Below, one piece after another: positions 18,205 to 25,772 of a stretch of 64,000 bases of DNA. This DNA is from an uncultured Lachnospiraceae bacterium. Lineage in GTDB: Bacteria > Bacillota > Clostridia > Lachnospirales > Lachnospiraceae. Location: positions 1 to 64,000 of the forward strand of contig CANTEG010000010.1 in the NCBI GenBank assembly GCA_947652735.1, read 5' to 3'. The notes beneath the pieces are model-generated. The model had not been told where the DNA came from. It saw only the letters and a program-made list of their open reading frames with translations, and did no database searches. Within the stretch, counting starts at the first letter, position 1, and each line of letters starts with the position of its first letter. The translations under genes were made by a program, and so were the position numbers.

Positions 18205-18289
18205 GAAACAGCCCAAAGTTTCATAATTATAGTCCAAAGTGTTTTTTATTGATTTGCAATGAAGTTTATTGTAAAAAATATTGACTTTT

Positions 18290-18322
18290 CCTTGACTTTC
18301 CCCTAAGGTCAAGGTGTAAATT
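18290..18322 (+). promoter_or_regulatory. MerR-family-type promoter with 19-bp spacer and dyad
   Basis: TTGACT (18292-18297) and TAAATT (18317-18322) are 19 bp apart, the overlong spacing that MerR-type activators correct by DNA distortion. CCTTGAC (18290-18296) and GTCAAGG (18308-18314) form the dyad around TTTCCCCTAAG. It faces the 72-residue protein gene. The regulator is not adjacent. Confidence 0.6.
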
Positions 18323-18400
18323 CATGATGATTATATACTGCCTTAGGCTGAAAGGAAAAAAATATCAGCCAAAGAGGGTGAAAAGGAGATAAGGCGAAAA

Positions 18401-18619
18401 ATGAAAATATTTAAGAGGAAAGAAATTACAAAAACATATGACAGTGAAAATTTAAAGCCTGTACTAAAATGCAGTATATGTACAGGGGAGCAGGTGGCAG
18501 GATTTCAGGACATCCATACGGGAAAATTTGAGGATGTAATGCTAATTTGCACAGAGGATGATTTAAAGAAATTTAAAAGTCAGTATGGAATTACAGAGGA
18601 AGTGGCGAAGATATATTAG
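18401..18619 (+). CDS. Small conserved protein of unknown function (72 aa)
   Basis: 72 residues, MKIFKRKEITKTYDSENLKP, then CSICTGEQVAGFQDIHTGKF and a C-terminal helical DDLKKFKSQYGI. From memory, very similar short proteins occur across Lachnospiraceae, sometimes mislabelled aspartate dehydrogenase. It is far too short for that enzyme and has no Rossmann fold. Two Cys (CSIC) might bind a metal. AAGGAG lies about 13 nt upstream, with GAUAAGGCG between. It stands alone between a MerR-type promoter and a hairpin terminator, so it is probably inducible. Function is unknown. Confidence 0.75.
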   Translation: MKIFKRKEITKTYDSENLKPVLKCSICTGEQVAGFQDIHTGKFEDVMLICTEDDLKKFKSQYGITEEVAKIY

Positions 18620-18636
18620 GCTGTCTGCCTTGATAA

Positions 18637-18673
18637 AAACAGCGATAAACCTGTAACCGGCTTACCGCTGTTT
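18637..18673. terminator. Bidirectional terminator hairpin
   Basis: AAACAGCG (18637-18644) pairs with CGCTGTTT (18666-18673), and the stem extends inward with two mismatches. On the minus strand it runs into GCTGTTTTTATC, which suits the minus-strand DUF4349 gene. On the plus strand the T run is looser. Confidence 0.6.
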
Positions 18674-18702
18674 GATGTTACTTTTTGACTTGTTGTTTTT
18701 TT

Positions 18703-19839
18703 CTATTGCTCTGTTGCATCATCAATTTTGTTTTCTTGTGCAGTTGTCGTATCTGTCATTTCAATTGGTTCGGTATTCGTTGCTGCTCCCATCATCTGTG
18801 CAGCAGCGGCAGCCTTTTTAGCCGCTTTTCTCTTGCGGAGCTTTCTCCAAACGATAAACACAATTATTGCTATAATTACAATCACATAGATGTTCATAAT
18901 TATTTCAAATAAAAGATCTTCGAGGAAGTCGAGGAAGTTTTCCCATGAATTGGAGCATGTGTTTTTAAAACGGTCAAAAAATGTGTCGGTTGAGGCAGGT
19001 TTTTCTTCGTACTTTGATACTTCTTTTATGTAAATGTCGATATAGGAGTATGCCACATCATTTTCGATATTGGCAATGCCTGACTTTAAGGTTGCAATCT
19101 TAATCTGAATATCAAACAGTTCATTCTCAATCATGAGGGCATACTCGTCCTCGGTTGCCTTTTCCAACAGGCTTAAATATCTGGCGTACTCTGTTTCGTA
19201 GATTTCAAGCTGGGTTTTATATGTGCCATATTCCTGCGTTACATTGGTCACCTTAGAAGCACGGTTTCTGATATCGCCAAGATTGCCTGCGGAGTTCATG
19301 ACTGCATCATATTCTGAGCTTGGAACTCTCACAGTGGCACTATATATATTGTGCTTTTCATCCTTCTCAACATAATAATAGCCACTGCTTGAATAGCTGT
19401 CTGAATAGGATTCAGTTTCCACAAAGCCGCCCTTTTCGTTTATCAGGGATTTAAAGTCTGATACAGACTTGTCAAAGTCAAGGGTGTCAATACTTAAATC
19501 TCCGCAGTAAACAAGCATTTCCTTGTTTACCTTGCCTGCACTGCTGTCGCTGGCAGTCGGATTGTTATTGTCAGGGGCGTTTGTCTGTTCGCCTGAACCT
19601 GCGTCTGAACCAGAACCGTCTGCTGACATGGTTGAGGATTGTAAGTAATCAGATGCTGTGTCGGAAGCACCGTACATGGCATCGTCGTAAGCCCCTTCTT
19701 CATAAGTTTTGTCATTGACATCCTCATTGACATAGAGTGTTTCGGTTGCATTGGCATTTTTTTGATTCTCAGATTTGCTGTTTCCGCATCCTGTTAAAAT
19801 AAGTAACATGCTTAATGTGATTAATAATCGTTTTTTCAT
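18703..19839 (-). CDS. DUF4349 lipoprotein with C-terminal membrane helix
   Basis: 378 residues from ATG 19839, with AAGGAG upstream; a longer in-frame start at 20022 runs into the neighbouring gene and hides the signal. MKKRLLITLSMLLILTGCGN has lipobox LTGC. After an Asp/Ser-rich linker the DUF4349 core runs from about residue 145 (MLVYCGDLSIDTLDFDKSV) to 300. It contains a coiled-coil (YKTQLEIYETEYARYLSLLEK) and ends in a membrane helix IYVIVIIAIIVFIVW, followed by a basic stop (RKLRKRKAAKK) and an acidic tail. It should be held to the membrane at both ends with its core outside. Function is unknown. It is last in a probable operon with the two sugar genes upstream, with a 166-bp gap that contains the palindrome TTGTATATACAA (19940-19951). 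Confidence 0.85.
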   Translation of the reverse strand: MKKRLLITLSMLLILTGCGNSKSENQKNANATETLYVNEDVNDKTYEEGAYDDAMYGASDTASDYLQSSTMSADGSGSDAGSGEQTNAPDNNNPTASDSSAGKVNKEMLVYCGDLSIDTLDFDKSVSDFKSLINEKGGFVETESYSDSYSSSGYYYVEKDEKHNIYSATVRVPSSEYDAVMNSAGNLGDIRNRASKVTNVTQEYGTYKTQLEIYETEYARYLSLLEKATEDEYALMIENELFDIQIKIATLKSGIANIENDVAYSYIDIYIKEVSKYEEKPASTDTFFDRFKNTCSNSWENFLDFLEDLLFEIIMNIYVIVIIAIIVFIVWRKLRKRKAAKKAAAAAQMMGAATNTEPIEMTDTTTAQENKIDDATEQ

Positions 19840-20005
19840 AAATAAAACTCCTTTCGTATAAACGATTAGAGATGAGCAAATGTATATCAGAGAAGAAATA
19901 GTTTTGCCCATTTCTATTAAATGGCAGTTATATGCTGTTTTGTATATACAATATACGGATGTAAAATTTGTTTTTATGGAAAAATTTTTAAAATGGCTAC
20001 AATTT

Positions 20006-21250
20006 TTACAAATCATAGCCATTCTTTACAAGAAGCTCACGTGCAGATTCTACGGAGTCAATACCGGTTTTATTTTTTACAGGTGCAAATTCCCTGCTTC
20101 GTTCAACCTCAAATACAAGGCAGTCATCCATTTCATGTATCAGGTCAAGGGCGAGAGTCTCATATTTTAAGCCGTTTGGTGAATCAGGTTCCACAAGATG
20201 TCCGCTGTCATCTATGTGTGGGATAGACTTCTTTACTATGTGAAGCGGCATCTTTACATTTAATGTTTCCTTAAGCCTGTGAATTGGAAATAAGTAGTTT
20301 AATATAACACCAAATCCATATGCAAGGCTGCCGTCAGGATTCGTTTGGTTTTTCATTTCATCGGATAACTCATAGTATTCTATGATGTGGGGCTTTCCGT
20401 TTTCAAGGCATATGGCACCTACCTTTTCATCAGGTGCATTTTTGCTTATAACCTTGGCACCACACATTTTGTTATTTGCTATTGTTGCACCGAGAAATAC
20501 AGGGTCAGCAATCCGTTGGAGTACATTATCAACAGCAAAAACATTTATCCATTCTAAGTCGGAATTAATTATGTCATCTAACAGTCCTGCCTTATTCATG
20601 GAAGAAAACCAGCCGCCGTTGCCGTTTGGTGACATGGCGATGGAACATTTGGAACTCATAAGAATTTTGCCGTCAAGGTCAGTTGTGGGATTGAGTTCCT
20701 GAATAAAGAAATGTATATAGTCGGAGTTATATCCAAAGTAATTGTGTTCTTTAAAAAATGCAGTTGTTGCTTCATGGTTTATGTCGCTTGTCATAATGTA
20801 CAAATGAATCCATGTGTCTGCAAGCCGGACAACATCAAGGGTGTGTTCGATGAGCAACTGGAATATAAATAAATCTTTGTTTATGCCCATGTTGAAAGAA
20901 CCCTTAGGCTTATCATAGCCAAGTCGTGTCCCCTGTCCGCCTGCCAGAAGAAGAAGACAAAGCTTACCTGCTTTTATTGCTTCTAATCCAATGAATGTAT
21001 AGTTGTCATAATTGTCTTTTATTGCATCAAGCAAGTGGGCATCCATTGGTTCAATCGTTCCTGAATTGTGATTTTTGTTTCCGGAGCGGTCGTTGAAAGC
21101 CCAGTCTATATTATTTATCTGAGTAATAAGTTTTGATAATTCTTCCGGTTTTAGTTCGTCTGCATATTTTAATAAATGTTCTTGATTATGTTCTTTTAAA
21201 AGTTTTTTTGCCGCATCGATATCTGATTGCGTTACTGTACCTGAAAACAT
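20006..21250 (-). CDS. UDPGP-family UTP:sugar-1-phosphate uridylyltransferase (eukaryote-like)
   Basis: 414 residues. The nucleotide-binding loop LLLAGGQGTRLGYDKPKG is the UDPGP-family signature. IMSSKCSIAMSPNGNGGWF, NVFAVDNVLQRIADP and EFAPVKNKTG are the other conserved blocks of UDP-GlcNAc/UDP-sugar pyrophosphorylases of the UAP1/AGX type. It is unlike GalU or GlmU of most bacteria. It should make a UDP-sugar (UDP-GlcNAc or UDP-glucose) from UTP and the sugar phosphate. The substrate cannot be fixed from sequence. It starts 1 bp after the glycosyltransferase stop, so the pair is one operon and the product may feed that enzyme. Confidence 0.87.
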   Translation of the reverse strand: MFSGTVTQSDIDAAKKLLKEHNQEHLLKYADELKPEELSKLITQINNIDWAFNDRSGNKNHNSGTIEPMDAHLLDAIKDNYDNYTFIGLEAIKAGKLCLLLLAGGQGTRLGYDKPKGSFNMGINKDLFIFQLLIEHTLDVVRLADTWIHLYIMTSDINHEATTAFFKEHNYFGYNSDYIHFFIQELNPTTDLDGKILMSSKCSIAMSPNGNGGWFSSMNKAGLLDDIINSDLEWINVFAVDNVLQRIADPVFLGATIANNKMCGAKVISKNAPDEKVGAICLENGKPHIIEYYELSDEMKNQTNPDGSLAYGFGVILNYLFPIHRLKETLNVKMPLHIVKKSIPHIDDSGHLVEPDSPNGLKYETLALDLIHEMDDCLVFEVERSREFAPVKNKTGIDSVESARELLVKNGYDL

Positions 21251-21251
21251 A

Positions 21252-22031
21252 TTATTTTTTTATCGCCTTTCTTATTTTTAGTGTTTCATTAAATATCCTG
21301 AATATCTGTTTCAACGAAAATCTTGTCTTTTCATTTTTGGGTCTGCTGTAGTTTAACTCTATCGGAAGCTCAATGATTTTGTACCCCTGGTTGGAGGCTT
21401 TTGCAAGAATTTCTATATCAAAAGCGTATCCGTATGACAAAAGTGAGCTGCAAATCGGCTTGATAACATCCGACTTAAAAAGCTTAATGCCTGTCTGGGT
21501 GTCCTTTAGCTTAAGGTTAAATAAAAGCTTTAGTAAAACATAGTATCCAAGGCTTAATATCTTTCTGCTTACCGGATAGTTAAGCTTGGATTTTTTGTGG
21601 AGCTTGGAGCCGATGGCAATATCTGCGTCCGTAGTCTGCAAGGCCCTTAAAAAATACCTTAGCATTTTGGGATTAAGCTCCATGTCAGAATCTAAAAAGG
21701 CAATGTAATCAGCGTTGGCATGTTGTACACCCTTTGTAATTGCATAGCCTTTTCCCATGTTACTTTCATAGCTGATATAAGCAATATGTGAGTCGCTGGC
21801 TGCCGCTTCCATTATTGCTGCTGATGTATTGTCCGTGCTTCCGTCATTTATGGCTATTATCTGATAGTTTCTCACAAAACCGGAAAGAATATGTGATGCA
21901 GTAAGGAGATTTTCCTTAATTGCAGCACCTTCATTGAATGCCGGCATAACAACACACAAATAATATTTGTGTGAGGAGTATTTTAGCGTTTCGCTGTAGA
22001 TTGTTTCATTTTGCTTTGTTAAATCTTTCAT
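21252..22031 (-). CDS. Family 2 glycosyltransferase, DPM1/ALG5-like
   Basis: 259 residues with CVVMPAFNEGAAI, AINDGSTDNTSAAI (nucleotide-binding Asp) and AFLDSDMELNP (DxD). The DTQTGIKLFKSDVI block is typical of polyprenyl-phosphate glucose/mannose synthases. There is no C-terminal membrane helix pair, so it is a soluble or peripheral enzyme. It probably moves a sugar from a nucleotide donor to undecaprenyl phosphate on the cytoplasmic side. That is family inference. CAGGAG precedes the ATG at 22031. It is the first gene of the minus-strand operon and diverges from the LytR-CpsA-Psr gene. Confidence 0.87.
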   Translation of the reverse strand: MKDLTKQNETIYSETLKYSSHKYYLCVVMPAFNEGAAIKENLLTASHILSGFVRNYQIIAINDGSTDNTSAAIMEAAASDSHIAYISYESNMGKGYAITKGVQHANADYIAFLDSDMELNPKMLRYFLRALQTTDADIAIGSKLHKKSKLNYPVSRKILSLGYYVLLKLLFNLKLKDTQTGIKLFKSDVIKPICSSLLSYGYAFDIEILAKASNQGYKIIELPIELNYSRPKNEKTRFSLKQIFRIFNETLKIRKAIKK

Positions 22032-22095
22032 TTATTACTCCTGACTTTCTAACTTTTTTATAAAATTAAAAAATAAGAAACTAAAAATTCACATT

Positions 22096-22124
22096 AGTAT
22101 AGCATAAAAATCCAATAAATACAA
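22096..22124 (-). promoter_or_regulatory. Promoter of the glycosyltransferase operon
   Basis: On the minus strand TTGTAT (22119-22124), 17 bp, TATACT (22096-22101) with an extended TG two bases ahead of the -10. Confidence 0.7.
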
Positions 22125-22138
22125 AACATAATTTTCTA

Positions 22139-22167
22139 TTGTATTTTCCTGATGAATAATGTATTAT
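22139..22167 (+). promoter_or_regulatory. Promoter of the LytR-CpsA-Psr gene
   Basis: TTGTAT (22139-22144), 17 bp, TATTAT (22162-22167), back to back with the glycosyltransferase promoter. Confidence 0.6.
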
Positions 22168-22211
22168 ATTTTGGAATTGCTTAGTAATTGTATGATACGT
22201 AGGAGGCGGTT

Positions 22212-23300
22212 ATGAGTAAAAGAAAGAAGAAAATGAGTGCAACTGCAAAATGGGCGATAGCATTCCTTGTTGAGCTTGCTGTGCTTATCACCATGGTTGT
22301 AGGGTACTTGGTATATTGGACAAATTCAAAGCTGGGAAACATACAGCATGTGGAAATACAGGTGGAAAATGTTGATATAAATGAGGGAGCAAATGAGGCG
22401 CAAAAAGGATTTACCACCATCGCGCTTTTTGGTATTGATGCAAGAAGTAATACATCCATGGCTGAGGGAAACCGGACAGATGCCATTATGATTGCAAGTA
22501 TAAATAACGATACAAAGGAAGTTAAAATTGTTTCCGTATACAGAGACACCCTGTTGGAGATAAGAGACGGAAGCTCTATAACGTCAAAGGTAAATTCAGC
22601 GTATGCTTACGGCGGACCTGAACTTGCACTTAAGACATTGAATGCGAACCTTGACTTGGAGATAACAGAATTTGTAACTGTCAACTTCCTTGCTCTTACA
22701 AAGGCGGTAGATGATTTGGGCGGCATTGTGATAAATGTAAAGAGCAGCGAGCTTCCTGTATTAAATTCTTCCATACAGGAGCAGATTGGTGTTACGGGAA
22801 TATATTCTGACGGTGTGTTTACCACAGGTGACCTCCTTTTAAACGGTACGCAGGCAACTGCATATGCACGTATAAGAAGCACGGATCGTGGCGATATAAC
22901 CAGAACGGAGAGACAACGTGAGGTTATCGCAAAGATGGTTGAAAAAGCGAAAAAGTCTGATATGGCTACAATTGAAAATATAATAGATGATGTATTTCCA
23001 AATGTTTATACAAGTATTGACAAGAAGGAAATGATTAGTCTGGCAACAAGTCTGTTCAGCTATTCCATGGGAGATACTGCGGGATTTCCGTTTGTATACG
23101 CACCTGTAACAACTGACAGTAAGGGTGCGGTGCTTGTTCCTGCAAATTTGGACGCAAATGTATCGGCACTCCATGAATTTTTGTTTGGCACGAAGGATTA
23201 TGAGCCAAGCCAGACAGTCAAGAACATCAGCAACCAGATTGAAAGTGAGACAGGTGTTGCCGAGCAGGAAATTAATATTGAGGTTTTTAATCCGGAATAA
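22212..23300 (+). CDS. LytR-CpsA-Psr (LCP) family phosphotransferase
   Basis: 362 residues. A basic N-terminus is followed by one membrane helix (AIAFLVELAVLITMVVGYLVY, about 15-35), then an extracytoplasmic LCP domain from about 65 to 300. TIALFGIDARSN, GNRTDAIMIASIN and VSVYRDTLLEI carry the Asp and Arg residues that bind the polyprenyl pyrophosphate and Mg. RIRSTDRGDITRTERQREVI is the second signature block. LCP enzymes move undecaprenyl-linked glycopolymers onto peptidoglycan. AGGAGG lies just upstream of the ATG. The gene diverges from a polyprenyl-sugar glycosyltransferase operon, which agrees with a wall-polymer role. Confidence 0.92.
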   Translation: MSKRKKKMSATAKWAIAFLVELAVLITMVVGYLVYWTNSKLGNIQHVEIQVENVDINEGANEAQKGFTTIALFGIDARSNTSMAEGNRTDAIMIASINNDTKEVKIVSVYRDTLLEIRDGSSITSKVNSAYAYGGPELALKTLNANLDLEITEFVTVNFLALTKAVDDLGGIVINVKSSELPVLNSSIQEQIGVTGIYSDGVFTTGDLLLNGTQATAYARIRSTDRGDITRTERQREVIAKMVEKAKKSDMATIENIIDDVFPNVYTSIDKKEMISLATSLFSYSMGDTAGFPFVYAPVTTDSKGAVLVPANLDANVSALHEFLFGTKDYEPSQTVKNISNQIESETGVAEQEINIEVFNPE

Positions 23301-23312
23301 AGAGAGTAATAT

Positions 23313-24674
23313 ATGTTTAAAGTTGATATACCTGACGGAGCAGGATATATTATAAGCGAATTAAATAAGAACGGTTATGAGGCATATATAGTCGGAGGAT
23401 GCGTGAGGGATGCATTACTTGGAAGGAAACCCAGTGATTGGGACATTACAACCTCCGCAACACCGAAGGATATAAAACGTATTTTCAAAAGAACTGTTGA
23501 TACGGGAATCGAGCATGGAACTGTTACGGTGCTCACATATGAGTATGCTCCCATAACAAGCTATGAGGTTACCACCTACAGGATTGACGGTGAGTATTCA
23601 GACCATAGACGTCCTGACAATGTGAGCTTTACAACAAGTTTGGACGAAGATTTAAAGAGACGTGATTTTACAATAAATGCCATGGCATATAACGATGAGC
23701 AGGGGCTTGTTGATTTATATGGCGGATGTACCGATTTAAAGAATGGGATCATCAGGTGTGTGGGAGATGCAGGCGAACGGTTTGATGAGGATGCACTTCG
23801 AATATTACGTGCAGTGAGGTTTGCCGCACAGTTATCCTTTGATATTGCAGAAGAAACAAAGGAAGCGATGAAACGGCAGAGTTTATTTTTAAAGGATATC
23901 AGTGCAGAACGGATTCAGACGGAGCTTACAAAGCTTATTACGTCCGAACATCCGGAAAAGCTTTTAACAGCATATGAGCTTGGCATTACATCCGTGATAT
24001 TACCTGAATTTAATGCCATGATGGAGACGGAACAGAACAATCCGTATCATATATACAATGTGGGAATGCACACAATAGAGGTTATGAAAAACATTCCGCA
24101 AACGCCTGTGCTCAGGTACACGGCACTTCTGCATGATGTAGGGAAGCCAAACAAGAAGCAATTAGGCGAAGACGGCATCGATCATTTTTACGGACATCAG
24201 GAAGAAAGCCGACAGATGGCAAGACAAATTTTGCGGAGATTGAAGCTTGACAACAACACCATAGACAAAACATGTCTACTTATTAAATATCACGATTTTG
24301 GAATATCGGAAGACGTCAGCGAAAAAAGCATCAGACGTTTTGTGAGTAAACTTGGTGCGGAGAACTTTGAGGACTTTATGTATATCAGATATGCTGATAT
24401 GGCAGGACAAAGCGATTACAGGCTTGCTGAAAGAAGACAGGTAATTGCAAAAATCAGGGACACGTTCCAAACAATTATGAGTGAGAAACAGTGTATAAGG
24501 CTTGCGGATTTAAAATTGAATGGCAGTGATCTTATCGGTATGGGAATGGCTCCGGGAAAAGAGATTGGAGAGATTTTAAAATATTTGTTTGAATGTGTGC
24601 TTGATAATCCTTATCTCAACGAAAAAGATACGCTTATAAAATTGGTGAATGAGTATAGAAAAAAAACAATATAA
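23313..24674 (+). CDS. cca: CCA tRNA nucleotidyltransferase with HD domain
   Basis: 453 residues. YIVGGCVRDALLGRKPSDWDITTSA carries the GG and DxD motifs of class II nucleotidyltransferases. RRDFTINAMAYN and ALRILRAVRFAAQLSF complete the head and neck. An HD domain (ALLHDVGKPNK) sits at about 270-275, as in Firmicutes CCA enzymes fused to a phosphohydrolase-like domain. It adds or repairs the CCA end of tRNAs. That role is essential here because the one tRNA gene in the window does not encode CCA. It begins 12 bp after the LCP stop and is probably in the same transcript. Confidence 0.93.
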   Translation: MFKVDIPDGAGYIISELNKNGYEAYIVGGCVRDALLGRKPSDWDITTSATPKDIKRIFKRTVDTGIEHGTVTVLTYEYAPITSYEVTTYRIDGEYSDHRRPDNVSFTTSLDEDLKRRDFTINAMAYNDEQGLVDLYGGCTDLKNGIIRCVGDAGERFDEDALRILRAVRFAAQLSFDIAEETKEAMKRQSLFLKDISAERIQTELTKLITSEHPEKLLTAYELGITSVILPEFNAMMETEQNNPYHIYNVGMHTIEVMKNIPQTPVLRYTALLHDVGKPNKKQLGEDGIDHFYGHQEESRQMARQILRRLKLDNNTIDKTCLLIKYHDFGISEDVSEKSIRRFVSKLGAENFEDFMYIRYADMAGQSDYRLAERRQVIAKIRDTFQTIMSEKQCIRLADLKLNGSDLIGMGMAPGKEIGEILKYLFECVLDNPYLNEKDTLIKLVNEYRKKTI

Positions 24675-24682
24675 ATGCATTA

Positions 24683-24733
24683 AAATCCCCTTTTGGACAT
24701 ACAATTAACAAGATTGATGTGTGGAGGGGATTT
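24683..24733 (+). promoter_or_regulatory. Hairpin that would hide the ribosome site of the CotS-like gene
   Basis: AAATCCCCT (24683-24691) is perfectly complementary to AGGGGATTT (24725-24733), which contains most of the GGAGGGG ribosome site. The 33-nt loop separates them. The start codon is TTG at 24737. Confidence 0.5.
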
Positions 24734-24736
24734 ATT

Positions 24737-25750
24737 TTGTCTGAGAAGCTTGCAGAGGTGTTTGAATCATATGATATGACTGTGTATAAGGTTATGCGTG
24801 GCAGAGAATCAAATGTGTTGAAAACAGATAAGGGAGTGAGGCAGCTTAGAAAATTGACTGTCGGCGAAAGCAGACTAAATACGGAATGGCGATTTAAGGA
24901 TGCCCTGTGTTGTGCCGGATTTGACAGCATTGACCGATGTATTTTGAATGAGTCGGGAGAACTTATAGCATATGACAGGTATAATAACCCATATGTTATG
25001 AGAGAATATGTCGAGGGGCAGGAGGTTAATCTCACAAATCAGGATGAAGTAGATTTGGCGGTACAAAACCTTGCAAAGCTTCATATCAAGGGACAGGAAA
25101 TTTTCAGAAATACGGAGCAGGATGTACATGTACGTCATGTGTGCAGCTTTAAAAAGCGAAACCAGGAACTGAAACGTGTATATGCCTTCATAATGAGGCA
25201 GCACCAGAAAAAGAGCTTTGAAGAATTATATTTAAATTCCTTTAAATATTTTTATGGTCAGGCGGAAAATTGTGAAAAGAATTTCGACGTTGGGATTATG
25301 GAGGATATAAAGCCACACATAGGTTATTGTCATGGAATGTACAATCAACACAGTATTTTGGTTTATGATGATAATGAAGAAACGAAAATATTTACGACAA
25401 GCTTTGATAAATTTCATGTGGGAAACCAACTGGCTGATTTGTACCATTTTTTGAGGAAAGCAGTAGAAAAAAATAATTATAGTTTTCAGGTGGCAGTCAG
25501 AATACTGAAGACATATTCGGATATATGCCCATTATCGAACAGGGATATAGAATATATTTACATATTGTATGCTTATCCTGAGAAGTTTTACAAGGTTAGC
25601 AATCAGTATATTAACACAGCAAAAAATTGGATTTCTCCTAAAATGTTGGAGAAATTATGTAAAATAATAGACGATGAAGAAAAAAAACAGAAAATTTTAA
25701 TGCAGTTAAAGAATATAAATACTTCACATTTTGAAAAATATCTAGTATAA
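24737..25750 (+). CDS. CotS-like spore coat protein, kinase fold without catalytic Asp
   Basis: 337 residues from TTG 24737, which is 7 nt after GGAGGGG; a GTG at 24719 is in frame but overlaps the ribosome site. The protein has the APH/CotS kinase-like layout: an N-terminal lobe with ESNVLKTDKGVRQLRKL, a hinge near PYVMREYVEGQEV, and the loop YCHGMYNQHSILV. In active relatives that loop reads HGDxxxxN, so the catalytic Asp is Met here. The later metal-binding Asp region reads FDKFHVGNQLADLYHFLRK. It is therefore probably a pseudokinase, as many CotS proteins seem to be. The role inferred is in the spore coat. It is followed after 22 bp by a PEGA lipoprotein. Confidence 0.75.
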   Translation: MSEKLAEVFESYDMTVYKVMRGRESNVLKTDKGVRQLRKLTVGESRLNTEWRFKDALCCAGFDSIDRCILNESGELIAYDRYNNPYVMREYVEGQEVNLTNQDEVDLAVQNLAKLHIKGQEIFRNTEQDVHVRHVCSFKKRNQELKRVYAFIMRQHQKKSFEELYLNSFKYFYGQAENCEKNFDVGIMEDIKPHIGYCHGMYNQHSILVYDDNEETKIFTTSFDKFHVGNQLADLYHFLRKAVEKNNYSFQVAVRILKTYSDICPLSNRDIEYIYILYAYPEKFYKVSNQYINTAKNWISPKMLEKLCKIIDDEEKKQKILMQLKNINTSHFEKYLV

Positions 25751-25772
25751 TACTGTAGTTAAGGTGGGTATT

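Noticed and set aside
18401-18619. Aspartate dehydrogenase, the label I recall for similar short proteins
   Set aside because: The product is 72 residues with no Rossmann nucleotide-binding motif, far shorter than the enzyme.
22181-22549. 122-codon minus-strand frame opposite the LCP gene
   Set aside because: Shadow frame opposite a protein with clear LCP signatures and its own promoter.
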